Positions 28,552-37,423 of a stretch of 64,000 bases of DNA are shown here, piece after piece. The stretch is from Rhodococcus sp. P1Y (GTDB taxonomy: Bacteria > Actinomycetota > Actinomycetes > Mycobacteriales > Mycobacteriaceae), in the NCBI RefSeq assembly GCF_003641205.1, contig NZ_CP032762.1, positions 2,852,001-2,916,000 of the forward strand, read 5' to 3'. The notes under the pieces are model-generated. The model searched no databases. It was not told the origin of the DNA and saw only the letters and a program-made list of their open reading frames with translations. The position numbers were made by a program, and so were the translations under genes. Each line of letters begins with the position of its first letter. Position 1 is the first letter of the stretch.

Positions 28552-30324
28552 TCAGTCTCCTGAATGTTCGTGGTCGCTGGTGGCGAGTGGTTCGCGGCGT
28601 GCCTTCTCGAGGACTTCGGTGGTGTGTCCGCCATGGCTACCAGGCCCGACGTGGGCTTCGGCGCGTAGGCGTTCGACCATGTGCGGGTAATGCAACTCGA
28701 ACGCCGGCCGCTCCGAACGGATCCTGGGCAGTTCGGTGAAATTGTGCCGCGGCGGCGGGCAGGAGGTAGCCCACTCCAACGAATTGCCGTACCCCCACGG
28801 ATCATCGACGGTGACGACCTCGCCGTACCGGTAGGACTTGAACACATTCCACACGAACGGCAACGTCGACGCACCGAGCACGAACGCACCGATCGTGGAA
28901 ATGATGTTGAGCGTCGTGAACCCGTCCGAGGACAAGTAATCCGCGTACCGACGCGGCATACCTTCGTTACCGAGCCAATGCTGAACCAGGAACGTGCCGT
29001 GGAACCCGAAGAACGTCAACCAGAAATGCCACTTCCCGAGGGTCTCGTCCATCATCCGCCCCGTCATCTTCGGGAACCAGAAGTAGATACCCGCATACGT
29101 AGCGAACACCACCGTCCCGAACACCACGTAATGGAAGTGCGCGATCACGAAGTAGGTGTCGGTGACATGGAAATCGATCGGCGGACTGGCGAGCAACACA
29201 CCGGACAGACCACCGAACAGGAACGTGATCAAAAACCCGATGGAGAACAACATCGGAGTCTCCAACGTCACCTGCCCACGCCACATCGTGCCGATCCAGT
29301 TGAAGATCTTCACACCCGTCGGCACCGCGATCAGGAACGTCATGAACGAGAAGAACGGAAGAAGCACCGCACCGGTGGCATACATGTGATGCGCCCACAC
29401 CGCGATCGACAATGCCGCGATGGCGATCGTCGCGTAGATCAACGTGGTGTACCCGAACATCGGCTTACGCGAGAACACCGGGAAAATCTCCGACACGATC
29501 CCGAAGAACGGCAACGCGATGATGTACACCTCGGGATGACCGAAGAACCAGAACAAGTGCTGCCACAACAACACACCACCGGTCGCCGGATCGAACAGGT
29601 GCGCACCGAGATGACGATCCGCCGCCAACCCCAACAACGCCGCCGTCAACAACGGGAACGCAAGAAGAATCAAGATCGAAGTGACCAGAATGTTCCAGGT
29701 GAAGATCGGCATCCGGAACATCGTCATACCCGGAGCACGCAAACAGATGACCGTGGTGATCATGTTTACACCACCCAAAATGGTGCCCAAACCAGCAACC
29801 GCCAACCCCATGATCCACAGATCGGCACCCACACCCGGCGAATGCAACGCCGAGGTGAGCGGGGTGTACGCAGTCCACCCGAAATCAGCAGCACCACCAG
29901 GAGTGATGAACCCTGCAGTGGTGATCAACGCACCGAACAGATACAGCCAGTAGGAAAACGCATTCAACCGGGGGAACGCCACATCAGGAGCACCGATCTG
30001 CAACGGCAGAATGTAATTGGCGAACCCGAACACGATCGGCGTCGCATACAACAGCAACATGATCGTGCCGTGCATGGTGAACAACTGGTTGTACTGCTCG
30101 TTGGACAAGAACTGCATCCCCGGCACAGCCAACTCGGCGCGCATCAACAACGCCATCAACCCACCGACCAAGAAAAACGCGATCGACGTCGCGATATACA
30201 TGATCCCCAACACCTTGGGATCAGTCGTCGTCACCGCCTTGTGAAGAAAAGAACCCTTCGGTCCCATCCGCGGCGGAAAAGGCCGTGAAGCTTCCACGGT
30301 CGGCCTGGGTGCCAGAGCAGTCAC
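28552..30324 (-). CDS. ctaD: Cytochrome c oxidase subunit I (aa3-type)
   Basis: A 590-residue heme-copper oxidase subunit with 12 expected membrane helices. It holds the conserved [13 protein letters not shown] (Cu-B ligands), WAHHMYATG, and [12 protein letters not shown] segments. It transfers electrons to oxygen and pumps protons in the plasma membrane. GTG 30324 is chosen as start because a perfect AGGAGG (plus-strand CCTCCT, 30329-30334) lies just upstream. An in-frame ATG at 30354 has no ribosome site. The other oxidase subunits are not adjacent, as is usual in mycolate actinomycetes. Confidence 0.96.
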   Translation of the reverse strand: MTALAPRPTVEASRPFPPRMGPKGSFLHKAVTTTDPKVLGIMYIATSIAFFLVGGLMALLMRAELAVPGMQFLSNEQYNQLFTMHGTIMLLLYATPIVFGFANYILPLQIGAPDVAFPRLNAFSYWLYLFGALITTAGFITPGGAADFGWTAYTPLTSALHSPGVGADLWIMGLAVAGLGTILGGVNMITTVICLRAPGMTMFRMPIFTWNILVTSILILLAFPLLTAALLGLAADRHLGAHLFDPATGGVLLWQHLFWFFGHPEVYIIALPFFGIVSEIFPVFSRKPMFGYTTLIYATIAIAALSIAVWAHHMYATGAVLLPFFSFMTFLIAVPTGVKIFNWIGTMWRGQVTLETPMLFSIGFLITFLFGGLSGVLLASPPIDFHVTDTYFVIAHFHYVVFGTVVFATYAGIYFWFPKMTGRMMDETLGKWHFWLTFFGFHGTFLVQHWLGNEGMPRRYADYLSSDGFTTLNIISTIGAFVLGASTLPFVWNVFKSYRYGEVVTVDDPWGYGNSLEWATSCPPPRHNFTELPRIRSERPAFELHYPHMVERLRAEAHVGPGSHGGHTTEVLEKARREPLATSDHEHSGD

Positions 30325-30421
30325 TGATCCTCCTGAAGATGCGAGTGCAGTCATCGTAAACCGGGGGAGCCGCTCGTACTACCCATGGTCGTAGATTGTG
30401 GAGCTTGTCGACCGAGACGAG

Positions 30422-30458
30422 AGAAGCCCCGCCATCCAATGAGGACAGCAGGGCTTCT
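30422..30458 (-). terminator. Hairpin after the small secreted-protein gene
   Basis: AGAAGCCC (30422-30429) and GGGCTTCT (30451-30458) form an 8-bp stem, 15 bp past the stop of the leftward secreted-protein gene. It should separate that gene from the ctaD promoter. Confidence 0.6.
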
Positions 30459-30472
30459 ACTTCAGGAGTGCG

Positions 30473-31015
30473 TCAGCTGCCGAAAGCGCAGAACTGTCCC
30501 GATGCGAGGTTCAATGCGAGCGACCATTGTCCGACGCAATCGACACCTGCGGCCTCGGCGGTCGCGCCCGAGCCCCAGCCGGCGATGGCAATCGTCGTGC
30601 CGCCGTTGTCTGCCCAGGAGTGCGCAATGCCTCCGCCGAGAGCCCCCGCGTAGGCAGTGCCGCCCGCGCGCGATGCCCCGAGGGCTGTTCCGTAGCCGGT
30701 CGCGAGCGTCGAGGTGTTGCCAGCGCTCTCAGCGACACTGACAGCGGTACCGCTGTCAGTGGCTGATGCGCTTGCGCGTGCAGTATCGAGTGCCGTCGCG
30801 CCGCAACTCGCGGTCCCGTCGACCTGGATGTCGTTGGCCGAGGGAGGGGACACACACGTCACCGGGGCTGCCGACGCCACGCCCGTACCGATGAATCCGG
30901 CAGCTGCGATAGAGCTACTGAATGCGAAAAGTGTTGCGGCACGGAAGAATCGACTGGAGGAGCCAACCTGGGGGGAGCGGCGGAGAATGGAACGAGAAGA
31001 CGAAGCGGAAAACAA
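30473..31015 (-). CDS. Small secreted Ala/Gly/Ser-rich protein
   Basis: A 180-residue protein with a basic N-terminus and a hydrophobic segment (AATLFAFSSSIAAAGFIGTGVASA) that looks like a signal peptide cut after ASAAP. The mature part of about 130 residues is rich in Ala, Gly, Ser and Thr and has four cysteines in CVSPPS, ASCGAT, GVDCVG and QFCAFGS. That suggests two disulfides and a compact exported protein. The TTG start at 31015 is supported by AAGGAG at 7-nt spacing. I do not know a function; similar small exported proteins occur in Nocardiaceae. Confidence 0.75.
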   Translation of the reverse strand: MFSASSSRSILRRSPQVGSSSRFFRAATLFAFSSSIAAAGFIGTGVASAAPVTCVSPPSANDIQVDGTASCGATALDTARASASATDSGTAVSVAESAGNTSTLATGYGTALGASRAGGTAYAGALGGGIAHSWADNGGTTIAIAGWGSGATAEAAGVDCVGQWSLALNLASGQFCAFGS

Positions 31016-31176
31016 CAGGGGGCTCCTTCACGGAAAGAATTTCGGTCGGTGCGGCACACCGTACCCCGGTTCCGCCGCCAGGTCATCAGTGAATGTTCCC
31101 TACTGGTGTAACAATTCGGCACGTGCACGTCACGACGCATCCTCGCGGCGTGAGGAGTGCTCTAGCATCTGACAGG

Positions 31177-32121
31177 ATGAAGCGCTCACTGATCGCCGCA
31201 CTTGCCGGGTCCCTCGTTCTGCTCGCCGGCTGCGGCGCATCGGACGGCGGGTCGAGTGGTGGCGCCCAGGCTCCTGCTGTCGACTCGCCGATGTCTGCGC
31301 CCGGTGCCGCGTTCGCGCCCGAGGCCGACAGCGTCACCCGTCAAGCTCCGCAGCCTGCGGATCGCAAAGAGGTTGTGACAGGCCAGATTTTCGTGACCGC
31401 TTCCGATCCCGTCGAAGCGGCGCGCCGCGCCGTCGAGGTCGTCGAGGATGCAGGCGGCCGGATCGACAACAGGACCGAGAATCCGGCAACGGACAACACG
31501 CCTGCGAGCAGTTCGCTGACCGCACGCATTCCGGCGGCGGAGCTGACCGCCACGGTGGACAGTATCGAGGCCCTCGGCAAGGTCACCAGTGTCAGCATCA
31601 GCCGGGACGACGTGACGATGCAGTATCAGGATCTCGACGCGCGTATCGGCGCGCTACAGGCCTCGGTGGACAGGTTGCGCGCGCTCATCGCAGGGGCCGG
31701 TAACACCGCTGATCTGATCGAGGCGGAGTCGGCGCTGTCCAGTAGGCAGGGAGAGCTCGACAGTCTCACGTCACAGAAGAACTACCTCGCGGACCAGGTG
31801 GAGTTGTCCACCATCACAGTGCAATTCAGCACCGACGATGTCACCCCGTCGCCAGGTCCCGACAATTTCGTCGACGGGCTGATCGCAGGATGGCACTCGT
31901 TGGTCGACGCCCTGCAAAACGGCGTCGTCTCTCTCGGTCGCGCGATCCCGTGGCTGGGTGCGTTGTTCGTCGGGGCCGGGCTGGTCTACGCGGTGGTGCG
32001 GGTCGTCGGTTCCAGAACTAGGCCGTCTCGGGCCGCCGGCATCACCCAGGAGCCGGTCGAGCCGAGCGTTCCGGATTCGAGCGAGCCGGATTCGAGCGAG
32101 CCGGAGACGAAGAGAACTTAG
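31177..32121 (+). CDS. DUF4349 domain lipoprotein
   Basis: A 314-residue exported protein. MKRSLIAALAGSLVLLAGC is a signal peptide with a lipobox (Cys19). After a Gly/Ser-rich linker the DUF4349 domain runs from about residue 65 to 225, with ITVQ-type strands around a coiled-coil centre (ARIGALQASVDRLRALIAGAG, SSRQGELDSLTSQKNYL). A C-terminal membrane helix (IPWLGALFVGAGLVYAVVRVV) follows, then a cytoplasmic tail with PDSSEPDSSEPE repeats. ATG 31177 is preferred because it starts the signal peptide. Function unknown. Its stop overlaps trmL by 4 bp, tail to tail. Confidence 0.85.
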   Translation: MKRSLIAALAGSLVLLAGCGASDGGSSGGAQAPAVDSPMSAPGAAFAPEADSVTRQAPQPADRKEVVTGQIFVTASDPVEAARRAVEVVEDAGGRIDNRTENPATDNTPASSSLTARIPAAELTATVDSIEALGKVTSVSISRDDVTMQYQDLDARIGALQASVDRLRALIAGAGNTADLIEAESALSSRQGELDSLTSQKNYLADQVELSTITVQFSTDDVTPSPGPDNFVDGLIAGWHSLVDALQNGVVSLGRAIPWLGALFVGAGLVYAVVRVVGSRTRPSRAAGITQEPVEPSVPDSSEPDSSEPETKRT

Positions 32122-32582
32122 ACGCTTCCGTCGAAGCCGTGCTGCCGCCACGCCTCGTACATCACCACAGCGGCGGCGTTGGCAAGGTTGAGCGAGCGGC
32201 GACCGGGGAGCATCGGGATCCGTAGCTTGTCGGTCACTTCGGGATCGTTCAACACGTCCTCGGGTAGACCTGTGGGTTCGGGTCCGAAAAGCAGAACGTC
32301 GCCGGGCATGTAGGAAACGTCGGTGTGAAAGCGGGTCGAATGGGCGGTGTAGGCGAACACCCTTTCGGGCTTCAGCGCATCCCACGCCGACGGAAGATCC
32401 GCATGCACGGTCACCGACGCCAGGTCGTGGTAATCGAGGCCTGCGCGTTTCAGTTTGGGTTCGGACATGTCGAAGCCGAGAGGGCCCACCAGATGCAGCT
32501 CGCATCCGGTGCCCGCGACGAGCCGGATGGCGTTGCCGGTGTTCTGGGGTATGCGGGGCTCGAAGAACATGAGTCGAAACAC
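32118..32582 (-). CDS. trmL: tRNA (cytidine(34)-2'-O)-methyltransferase
   Basis: A 154-residue SPOUT-class methyltransferase that modifies the wobble base of certain leucine tRNAs. It begins at GTG 32582 with MFRLMFFEPRIPQNTGNAIRLVAGTG, and contains LLFGPEPTGLPEDVL and the C-terminal knot IPMLPGRRSLNLANAAAVVMYEAWRQ. The length and N-terminus match TrmL, which decides against longer upstream starts. It converges on the DUF4349 gene. Confidence 0.9.
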   Translation of the reverse strand: MFRLMFFEPRIPQNTGNAIRLVAGTGCELHLVGPLGFDMSEPKLKRAGLDYHDLASVTVHADLPSAWDALKPERVFAYTAHSTRFHTDVSYMPGDVLLFGPEPTGLPEDVLNDPEVTDKLRIPMLPGRRSLNLANAAAVVMYEAWRQHGFDGSV

Positions 32583-32615
32583 CCGGTTCACTCTGCCATC
32601 ACCTTCGCGGGAAGG

Positions 32616-33224
32616 ATGGTGCAGGTGGATGACGAACAGATTGTCGGAGAAGATTTCAGCGATGCCAGGCTCGACCAGCAGGAGTGGAACGGTCGGAATT
32701 TTCTCGCGTGCACTTTCCGCGACGCCGACCTCAGCGGAGTGAAATCGACGTCGGTCGTGTTCACCGAATGCGATTTCACCGGCACGGACCTGACCGAGTC
32801 CGTTCACGTCGACGTCGCGTTCCGATCGTGCACGTTCACACGAACCAATCTTCAGCACAGTGTTTTTCGTCATTCGACGTTCATCGGGTCGACGTTCGTC
32901 GACTGTCGATTGCGGCCGGCGACGTACGACGAGGTCGACTTCACCCTTGTCGGGTTCGGAGGGGCCGATCTGCGCGGTGTCGATCTGACCGGGTGCCGTT
33001 TCGGCGAAGCGAATCTGGTCAACGCAGACCTACGGAAGGCGACGTTGACGTCGGCAGATCTCACGGGGGCGCGCGCTACGGGCGCGAAACTGGATTCCGC
33101 CGATCTGAGGTCTGCACGCGTGGATGCGAACCTCTGGGTGGCGGCATCGCTCGCCGGAGCGCGGATCGAACTAATTCAAGCGGCCGCGTATGCACAGGCG
33201 AACGGCTTGTCGGTCGAGGGTTGA
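32616..33224 (+). CDS. Pentapeptide repeat protein
   Basis: A 202-residue protein made almost wholly of A(D/N)LXX-type pentapeptides, which form a right-handed quadrilateral beta-helix. Clear repeats include [40 protein letters not shown] and ADLRS. Some members of this fold (Qnr, MfpA) protect DNA gyrase from quinolones, but the sequence alone does not show such a role here. ATG 32616 is taken as start; it is divergent from trmL with a 33-bp gap. Confidence 0.85.
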   Translation: MVQVDDEQIVGEDFSDARLDQQEWNGRNFLACTFRDADLSGVKSTSVVFTECDFTGTDLTESVHVDVAFRSCTFTRTNLQHSVFRHSTFIGSTFVDCRLRPATYDEVDFTLVGFGGADLRGVDLTGCRFGEANLVNADLRKATLTSADLTGARATGAKLDSADLRSARVDANLWVAASLAGARIELIQAAAYAQANGLSVEG

Positions 33225-33261
33225 CGACAGTGCAGTCAAACGGCCCTGGAACAATGGCTGT

Positions 33262-34128
33262 GTGACTGCAACGATTCTGGACGGTAAAGCTACCCGCGAC
33301 GAGATCTTCGTCGATTTGACGGAGCGCGTGGCGACCCTGCGTCGGAACGGCGTCGTGCCGGGGCTCGGAACGGTCCTGGTCGGCGACGACCCGGGTTCGG
33401 CAGCGTACGTCCGCGGAAAGCACAACGACTGCGCGAAGGTCGGGATCACCTCCATCCGTCGTGACCTGCCGGCAGATATCAGCCAGGCGGATCTGGAAGC
33501 CGTCATCGACGAACTCAACGCCGACCCGGCGTGCACCGGATACATCGTGCAGTTGCCTCTTCCGGGGCACCTGGACGAGAACGCCGCCCTGGAACGTATC
33601 GATCCCGACAAAGACGCCGATGGTCTGCACCCGATCAACCTCGGACGCCTCGTGCTGGGCAAGGAAGCGGCACTTCCGTGCACCCCGCGGGGAATCGTTC
33701 ACCTCCTCCGCCGTTACGACGTTCCCCTCGACGGTGCTCGCGCGGTGGTAATCGGTCGCGGCGTGACGGTGGGGCGTCCGATCGGTCTGCTGCTGACCCG
33801 CAAATCCGAGAACGCGACGGTCACCCTGTGCCACACCGGAACGAAGGATCTTGCCGCTGAGGTATCGCGGGCCGACATCGTCATCGCCGCGGCAGGGGTT
33901 CCCGGAATCGTCACCGCCGACATGGTTAAGCCAGGCGCTGCCGTACTCGACGTCGGCGTGACAAGGACCGAGGACGGGCTCCGCGGCGACGTGGCCCCCG
34001 ATGTCGCGGACGTCGCGGGTCATCTTTCGCCGAACCCGGGTGGAGTCGGCCCGCTGACCAGGGCTTTTCTGTTGACCAATGTCGTCGAACGCGCCGAGCG
34101 GGAGCTGTCCGCGCAGGCTGCGGTCTGA
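33262..34128 (+). CDS. folD: Methylenetetrahydrofolate dehydrogenase / methenyl-THF cyclohydrolase
   Basis: A 288-residue bifunctional enzyme that interconverts 5,10-methylene-THF and 10-formyl-THF with NADP+. It shows the signatures [20 protein letters not shown] (catalytic Lys region), [25 protein letters not shown] and [19 protein letters not shown], and ends with [21 protein letters not shown] 33262 gives the usual N-terminus ([15 protein letters not shown]). The DUF3017 gene follows after 3 bp. Confidence 0.96.
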   Translation: MTATILDGKATRDEIFVDLTERVATLRRNGVVPGLGTVLVGDDPGSAAYVRGKHNDCAKVGITSIRRDLPADISQADLEAVIDELNADPACTGYIVQLPLPGHLDENAALERIDPDKDADGLHPINLGRLVLGKEAALPCTPRGIVHLLRRYDVPLDGARAVVIGRGVTVGRPIGLLLTRKSENATVTLCHTGTKDLAAEVSRADIVIAAAGVPGIVTADMVKPGAAVLDVGVTRTEDGLRGDVAPDVADVAGHLSPNPGGVGPLTRAFLLTNVVERAERELSAQAAV

Positions 34129-34131
34129 CCG

Positions 34132-34407
34132 GTGCGCGCTCAGATCCGCAAGAACCTGCCCCTGTTGGCCGTGCTGGTCGTGATAGCCGGCGCGTTGTTA
34201 CTGGTTCTTGCGGATCGCTGGCGACGTGGTTCGTTCGTGCTGGGAATCGCAACGATCCTTGCAGCTGGGTTCAGGTTGTGTCTGCCTGAGAATCAGGTGG
34301 GGCTTCTGGCGGTCCGTTCACGTCCGTTCGACGTGTCTGCACTTGCCCTCGTCGGAGGGGCGATCGTGTTTCTCTCGTCCTCGATCGACCCGCTCGGAAC
34401 GGACTGA
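34132..34407 (+). CDS. DUF3017 membrane protein
   Basis: A 91-residue protein with three hydrophobic segments (about 10-27, 34-48 and 68-83), the last two separated by a loop containing LPENQVGLLAVRSRPFD. It lies directly behind folD, as in mycobacteria (Rv3355c from memory). Function unknown. GTG 34132 is used as start. Confidence 0.85.
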   Translation: MRAQIRKNLPLLAVLVVIAGALLLVLADRWRRGSFVLGIATILAAGFRLCLPENQVGLLAVRSRPFDVSALALVGGAIVFLSSSIDPLGTD

Positions 34408-34423
34408 CGGCAGCTACCGTCAG
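34404..34423. terminator. Short bidirectional hairpin between DUF3017 gene and metX
   Basis: CTGACGG (34404-34410) and CCGTCAG (34417-34423) form a perfect 7-bp stem with a 6-nt loop. It overlaps the stop codons of the two convergent genes and could end transcription from either side. Confidence 0.5.
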
Positions 34424-35577
34424 CCCGTCTTGGCTGCGCGTGCGGACCGCGCGTTCGCCATCGTCTCGCCCAGTAGTACGGCCACCGCACCTGCCTCGGT
34501 GAGAAATCCGTCGTGGCCGTCTCTGGACTGAATGACCTCGAGGCCACTGCACTCCGGCAAGCCACGGGCGATTTCCTTCTGCTGGCGCAGGGGATACAGA
34601 CGGTCCGAATCGACTCCACCCACGATCGTGGGAACCGTCGCACGGGCGAGGGCGGCGTCGATTCCTCCGCGTCCGCGTCCGATGTCGTGTCTGTTCATCG
34701 CTTCGCTCAGCAGGACGTAGGTACTGGCGTCGAACCTGTCCGCCAACTTGTTTGCTTGATGTTGGAGGTAGCTTTCGATTGCGTATCTTCCGCCGTTCCA
34801 AGGGTTTTCGTCATCCTGTGCGGAGTTCGAGAACCTCAGATCGAGTTCGCTCTCGGTGCGGTAGGTCAAGTGTGCGATACGCCGAGCAATCTTCAGTCCG
34901 GCTCGTGGCGATCGCCCGGTGCCGTGATAGTTGCCGCCCTGCCATTCGGGATCGGACGTGATGGCGTCGATCTGCGTGGTTTGGGTACCGATTTGGTCTG
35001 CGGTCGCGCGCGCGCCGACGGCGAGTACGAGCGCAGCCCCGACACGGTCGGGGTGTTCGACGATCCACTCGAGTGTCCGCATGCCGCCCATCGATCCGCC
35101 GACAACCGCGGCGAACCGCTCGATCCCGAGAACATCCGCCAGCGCAGCCTCAGCTGCGACTTGGTCGCGGATGGAGATTTCCGGAAATCTGCTGCCGTAG
35201 GGAGTGCCGTCGGATGCGAGCGAGCTGGGTCCAGTCGTGCCACCGCACCCGCCGAGAACGTTGGATGCGATGACGCACCACTCGTCGGTATCGATGGGTG
35301 CGCCTGGTCCGACCATGCCGTTCCACCAGCCCGGAAGGGCATGGTGGTCGTCGGCGGGTCCGCTGACGTGCGAATCGCCCGTCAGTGCGTGCTCGACCAG
35401 CACGACATTGTCGCGACCGGGAGCGAGCTCACCCCAGCGCTGAACAGCAACGGATACCGCAGGAAGCGATGCGCCGCTCTCCAATTCGAGTGGGCCGATG
35501 TCGATACTGCCGAGCCGTCCGTCCGGCGGCGGAAAGCCCGCAGCCGGACGGACGTCGTGCACAGAGCCGATTGTCAA
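34420..35577 (-). CDS. metX: Homoserine O-acetyltransferase
   Basis: Transfers acetyl from acetyl-CoA to homoserine, making the substrate for MetY in methionine synthesis. The 385-residue alpha/beta-hydrolase fold contains [23 protein letters not shown], the nucleophile elbow [14 protein letters not shown] (Ser162) and the late DSDRLYPL and DGHDGFL segments with the Asp and His of the triad. The start is TTG 35577, overlapping the metY stop (TTGA); the N-terminus MTIGSV fits mycobacterial MetX. Confidence 0.95.
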   Translation of the reverse strand: MTIGSVHDVRPAAGFPPPDGRLGSIDIGPLELESGASLPAVSVAVQRWGELAPGRDNVVLVEHALTGDSHVSGPADDHHALPGWWNGMVGPGAPIDTDEWCVIASNVLGGCGGTTGPSSLASDGTPYGSRFPEISIRDQVAAEAALADVLGIERFAAVVGGSMGGMRTLEWIVEHPDRVGAALVLAVGARATADQIGTQTTQIDAITSDPEWQGGNYHGTGRSPRAGLKIARRIAHLTYRTESELDLRFSNSAQDDENPWNGGRYAIESYLQHQANKLADRFDASTYVLLSEAMNRHDIGRGRGGIDAALARATVPTIVGGVDSDRLYPLRQQKEIARGLPECSGLEVIQSRDGHDGFLTEAGAVAVLLGETMANARSARAAKTG

Positions 35578-36911
35578 GATGCCGCCGCGGCGAATCCGGT
35601 TTCGAGATCGGCGAGGATGTCGTCGATCCCTTCGATGCCCACAGCGAGCCTGACCAAACCGGGGGTGACGCCCGAGGCGAGTTGCTCCTCCGGTGTCAGC
35701 TGGGAGTGGGTTGTCGATGCGGGGTGAATGACAAGTGAACGCACATCACCGATGTTAGCGACATGGCTGTGAAGGCTGAGTGCGTTGACGAACTTCTTGC
35801 CCGCGTCGATGCCGCCCTTCAGTTCGAACGCGATGATCGCGCCCTGCCCCTTAGGGGCCAACTCCTGTCCACGCTGGTACCACGGCGAGGACTTCAGGCC
35901 TGCGTAGTTGACGGACTCGACGTCCTCGCGTGCCTCGATGAACGCGGCGACCTTCTGTGCGTTCTCGACATGCCGCTCGATGCGCAGACTCAGCGTTTCC
36001 AGTCCTTGGCTGATGAGGAAGGCATTGAACGGCGACACTGCTGCGCCGATGTCGCGGAGCAATTGCACGCGGGCCTTGAGAGCGAACGCGGGTGCACCCA
36101 GGTCGGCGAACACCACGCCGTGGTAGCTGGGGTCGGGGGTGGTGAAGTTGGCGTGACGCCCCTGCGTCCAGTCGAACGTGCCGCCGTCGACGATGACACC
36201 TGCGATGGCCGTCCCGTGGCCGCCGAGATACTTGGTCGCCGAATGGACGACGATGTCGGCCCCATGCTCCAACGGCCGGATGAGGTACGGCGTCGCGACG
36301 GTGTTGTCGACGATCAACGGAATGCCGTTCTCGTGGGCTACCCCGGAGATGCCGGGAATGTCGAAGATGTCGTTCTTCGGGTTGGAGATGGTCTCACCGT
36401 AGAACGCCTTGGTCTTCGGGGTGATCGCTGCTCGCCACTGCTCCAGGTCGTCGGGATCGTCGACGAAAGTCACGGTGATTCCGAGTTTGGGGAGTGTGTA
36501 GTGGAAGAGGTTGTACGTTCCGCCGTAGAGGCGTGGGCTCGCGACGATGTGGTCGCCTGCCTCGGCCAGATTGAGAATCGCGAAGGTCTCCGCGGCCTGC
36601 CCGGAGGCGAGTAGGAGCGCTGCAACTCCACCTTCCAGAGCGGCGATGCGCTGCTCGACGACGTCCTGGGTGGGGTTGATGATGCGGGTGTAAATATTGC
36701 CGGGCTCGGCGAGCCCGAACAACGCGGCAGCGTGATCGGTGTTGTCGAAGGTGTACGAGGTGGTCTGGTAGATCGGCAGCGCGCGGGCGTTCGTGGCGCC
36801 GTCCGGCGTCTGTCCGGTGTGGATCTGCTTGGTCTCGAAGCTCCACGATGCGGTGGGGTCCTCGATGGGGGTGCCTGCTGCGTCTACGACGTCAGGGGTG
36901 CTGTCGGTCAT
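35574..36911 (-). CDS. metY: O-acetylhomoserine sulfhydrylase (PLP-dependent)
   Basis: Makes homocysteine from O-acetylhomoserine and sulfide. The 445-residue Cys/Met-metabolism PLP enzyme carries the cofactor lysine Lys227 in [13 protein letters not shown], preceded by [14 protein letters not shown], and [18 protein letters not shown] near the N-terminus. It starts at ATG 36911 behind CGGAG. It forms an operon with metX, read leftward. Its leader carries a SAM-IV-type riboswitch and a polycysteine small ORF, so it is likely repressed by SAM and also tuned by cysteine supply. Confidence 0.96.
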   Translation of the reverse strand: MTDSTPDVVDAAGTPIEDPTASWSFETKQIHTGQTPDGATNARALPIYQTTSYTFDNTDHAAALFGLAEPGNIYTRIINPTQDVVEQRIAALEGGVAALLLASGQAAETFAILNLAEAGDHIVASPRLYGGTYNLFHYTLPKLGITVTFVDDPDDLEQWRAAITPKTKAFYGETISNPKNDIFDIPGISGVAHENGIPLIVDNTVATPYLIRPLEHGADIVVHSATKYLGGHGTAIAGVIVDGGTFDWTQGRHANFTTPDPSYHGVVFADLGAPAFALKARVQLLRDIGAAVSPFNAFLISQGLETLSLRIERHVENAQKVAAFIEAREDVESVNYAGLKSSPWYQRGQELAPKGQGAIIAFELKGGIDAGKKFVNALSLHSHVANIGDVRSLVIHPASTTHSQLTPEEQLASGVTPGLVRLAVGIEGIDDILADLETGFAAAAS

Positions 36912-36941
36912 GTGAGTGATAACTCCGTCTTCGAAGGATGT

Positions 36942-37004
36942 TCAAATTTCGAATGGGCTCTCGTGGTGGGAGCCTGGGCGGGGCGTATCGGTACAACAAC
37001 ACAT
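36942..37004 (-). CDS. Polycysteine leader peptide before metY
   Basis: A 20-codon ORF beginning MCCCTDTPRPG and ending PFEI, with three consecutive TGT codons after ATG 37004. A perfect AGGAGG (plus-strand CCTCCT, 37011-37016) lies 6 nt upstream, an unusually strong ribosome site for so small a frame. It ends 30 bp before metY. Polycysteine small ORFs are known in mycobacteria as cysteine-responsive attenuators of sulfur genes. The same role is inferred here; expression is unproven. Confidence 0.7.
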   Translation of the reverse strand: MCCCTDTPRPGSHHESPFEI

Positions 37005-37019
37005 GGTGAACCTCCTTTT

Positions 37020-37093
37020 CGAGCGCGCTGTTTCCAGTCGCGCTCGTTCGGTGGGTCCGCCGACCTCGTCTTCCATCTCGATGAGGCGGACCC
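37020..37093 (-). promoter_or_regulatory. Two hairpins between riboswitch and leader peptide
   Basis: GGGTCCGCC (37053-37061) pairs with GGCGGACCC (37085-37093), and CGAGCGCG (37020-37027) with CGCGCTCG (37039-37046). Both stems are perfect. The second ends just before the AAAAGGAGG of the leader ORF. They are likely the expression platform of the riboswitch, acting as terminator or anti-terminator. Confidence 0.55.
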
Positions 37094-37100
37094 GCGCTTG

Positions 37101-37220
37101 CTCGTTGGCGGCGCAGGTACGCGTCGCCGACCAACCAGGTCTTGTCACCCGGGGCACCCCACCGCGGTTGGAGGGTTGCCGACCAGCAAGCCGGGGCTTG
37201 ATGCTGGTACTCATGACCTG
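37101..37220 (-). ncRNA. SAM-IV-type riboswitch
   Basis: On the minus strand the RNA begins CAGGTCATGAGTACCAGC and runs through AAGCCCCGGCTTGCTGGTCGG, CAACCCTCCAACCGCGGTG and GGGGTGCCCCGGGTGA to GACCTG. P1 is CAGGTC/GACCTG (37214-37219 with 37136-37141). A further hairpin (CGGCG/CGCCG, about 37101-37135) follows. This matches the SAM-I/SAM-IV core as I remember it for actinobacteria. It precedes metY, the expected target. Assignment to SAM-IV rather than SAM-I rests on the short core plus the 3' hairpin. Confidence 0.88.
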
Positions 37221-37423
37221 CGGTGAATCCTAGCGGGGTCACCGAGATCGGGAAACAACGACTCTCGGTGATTCCTCCCAACGGGATGCGAGTCGACTGG
37301 GTGAGCACAATCACCGTGTGGCGATTCGAAATTTGATCGGTCGAGGGAACAGAATCGATTCAGTGGCCGTTCCCTCTTGGGTTCGCGTCGATACCTCCCC
37401 CTTCGAGACAAGGTTGTTTTGCT

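Noticed and set aside
28482..28889. Upstream extension of the kinase-like gene toward and into ctaD
   Set aside because: The extension is antisense or out-of-frame sequence overlapping ctaD; the protein starts normally at ATG 28481.
28681..30288. 535-codon open frame antisense to ctaD
   Set aside because: Product is extremely Arg/Glu/His-rich, as expected for the reverse strand of a GC-rich gene; ctaD is certain.
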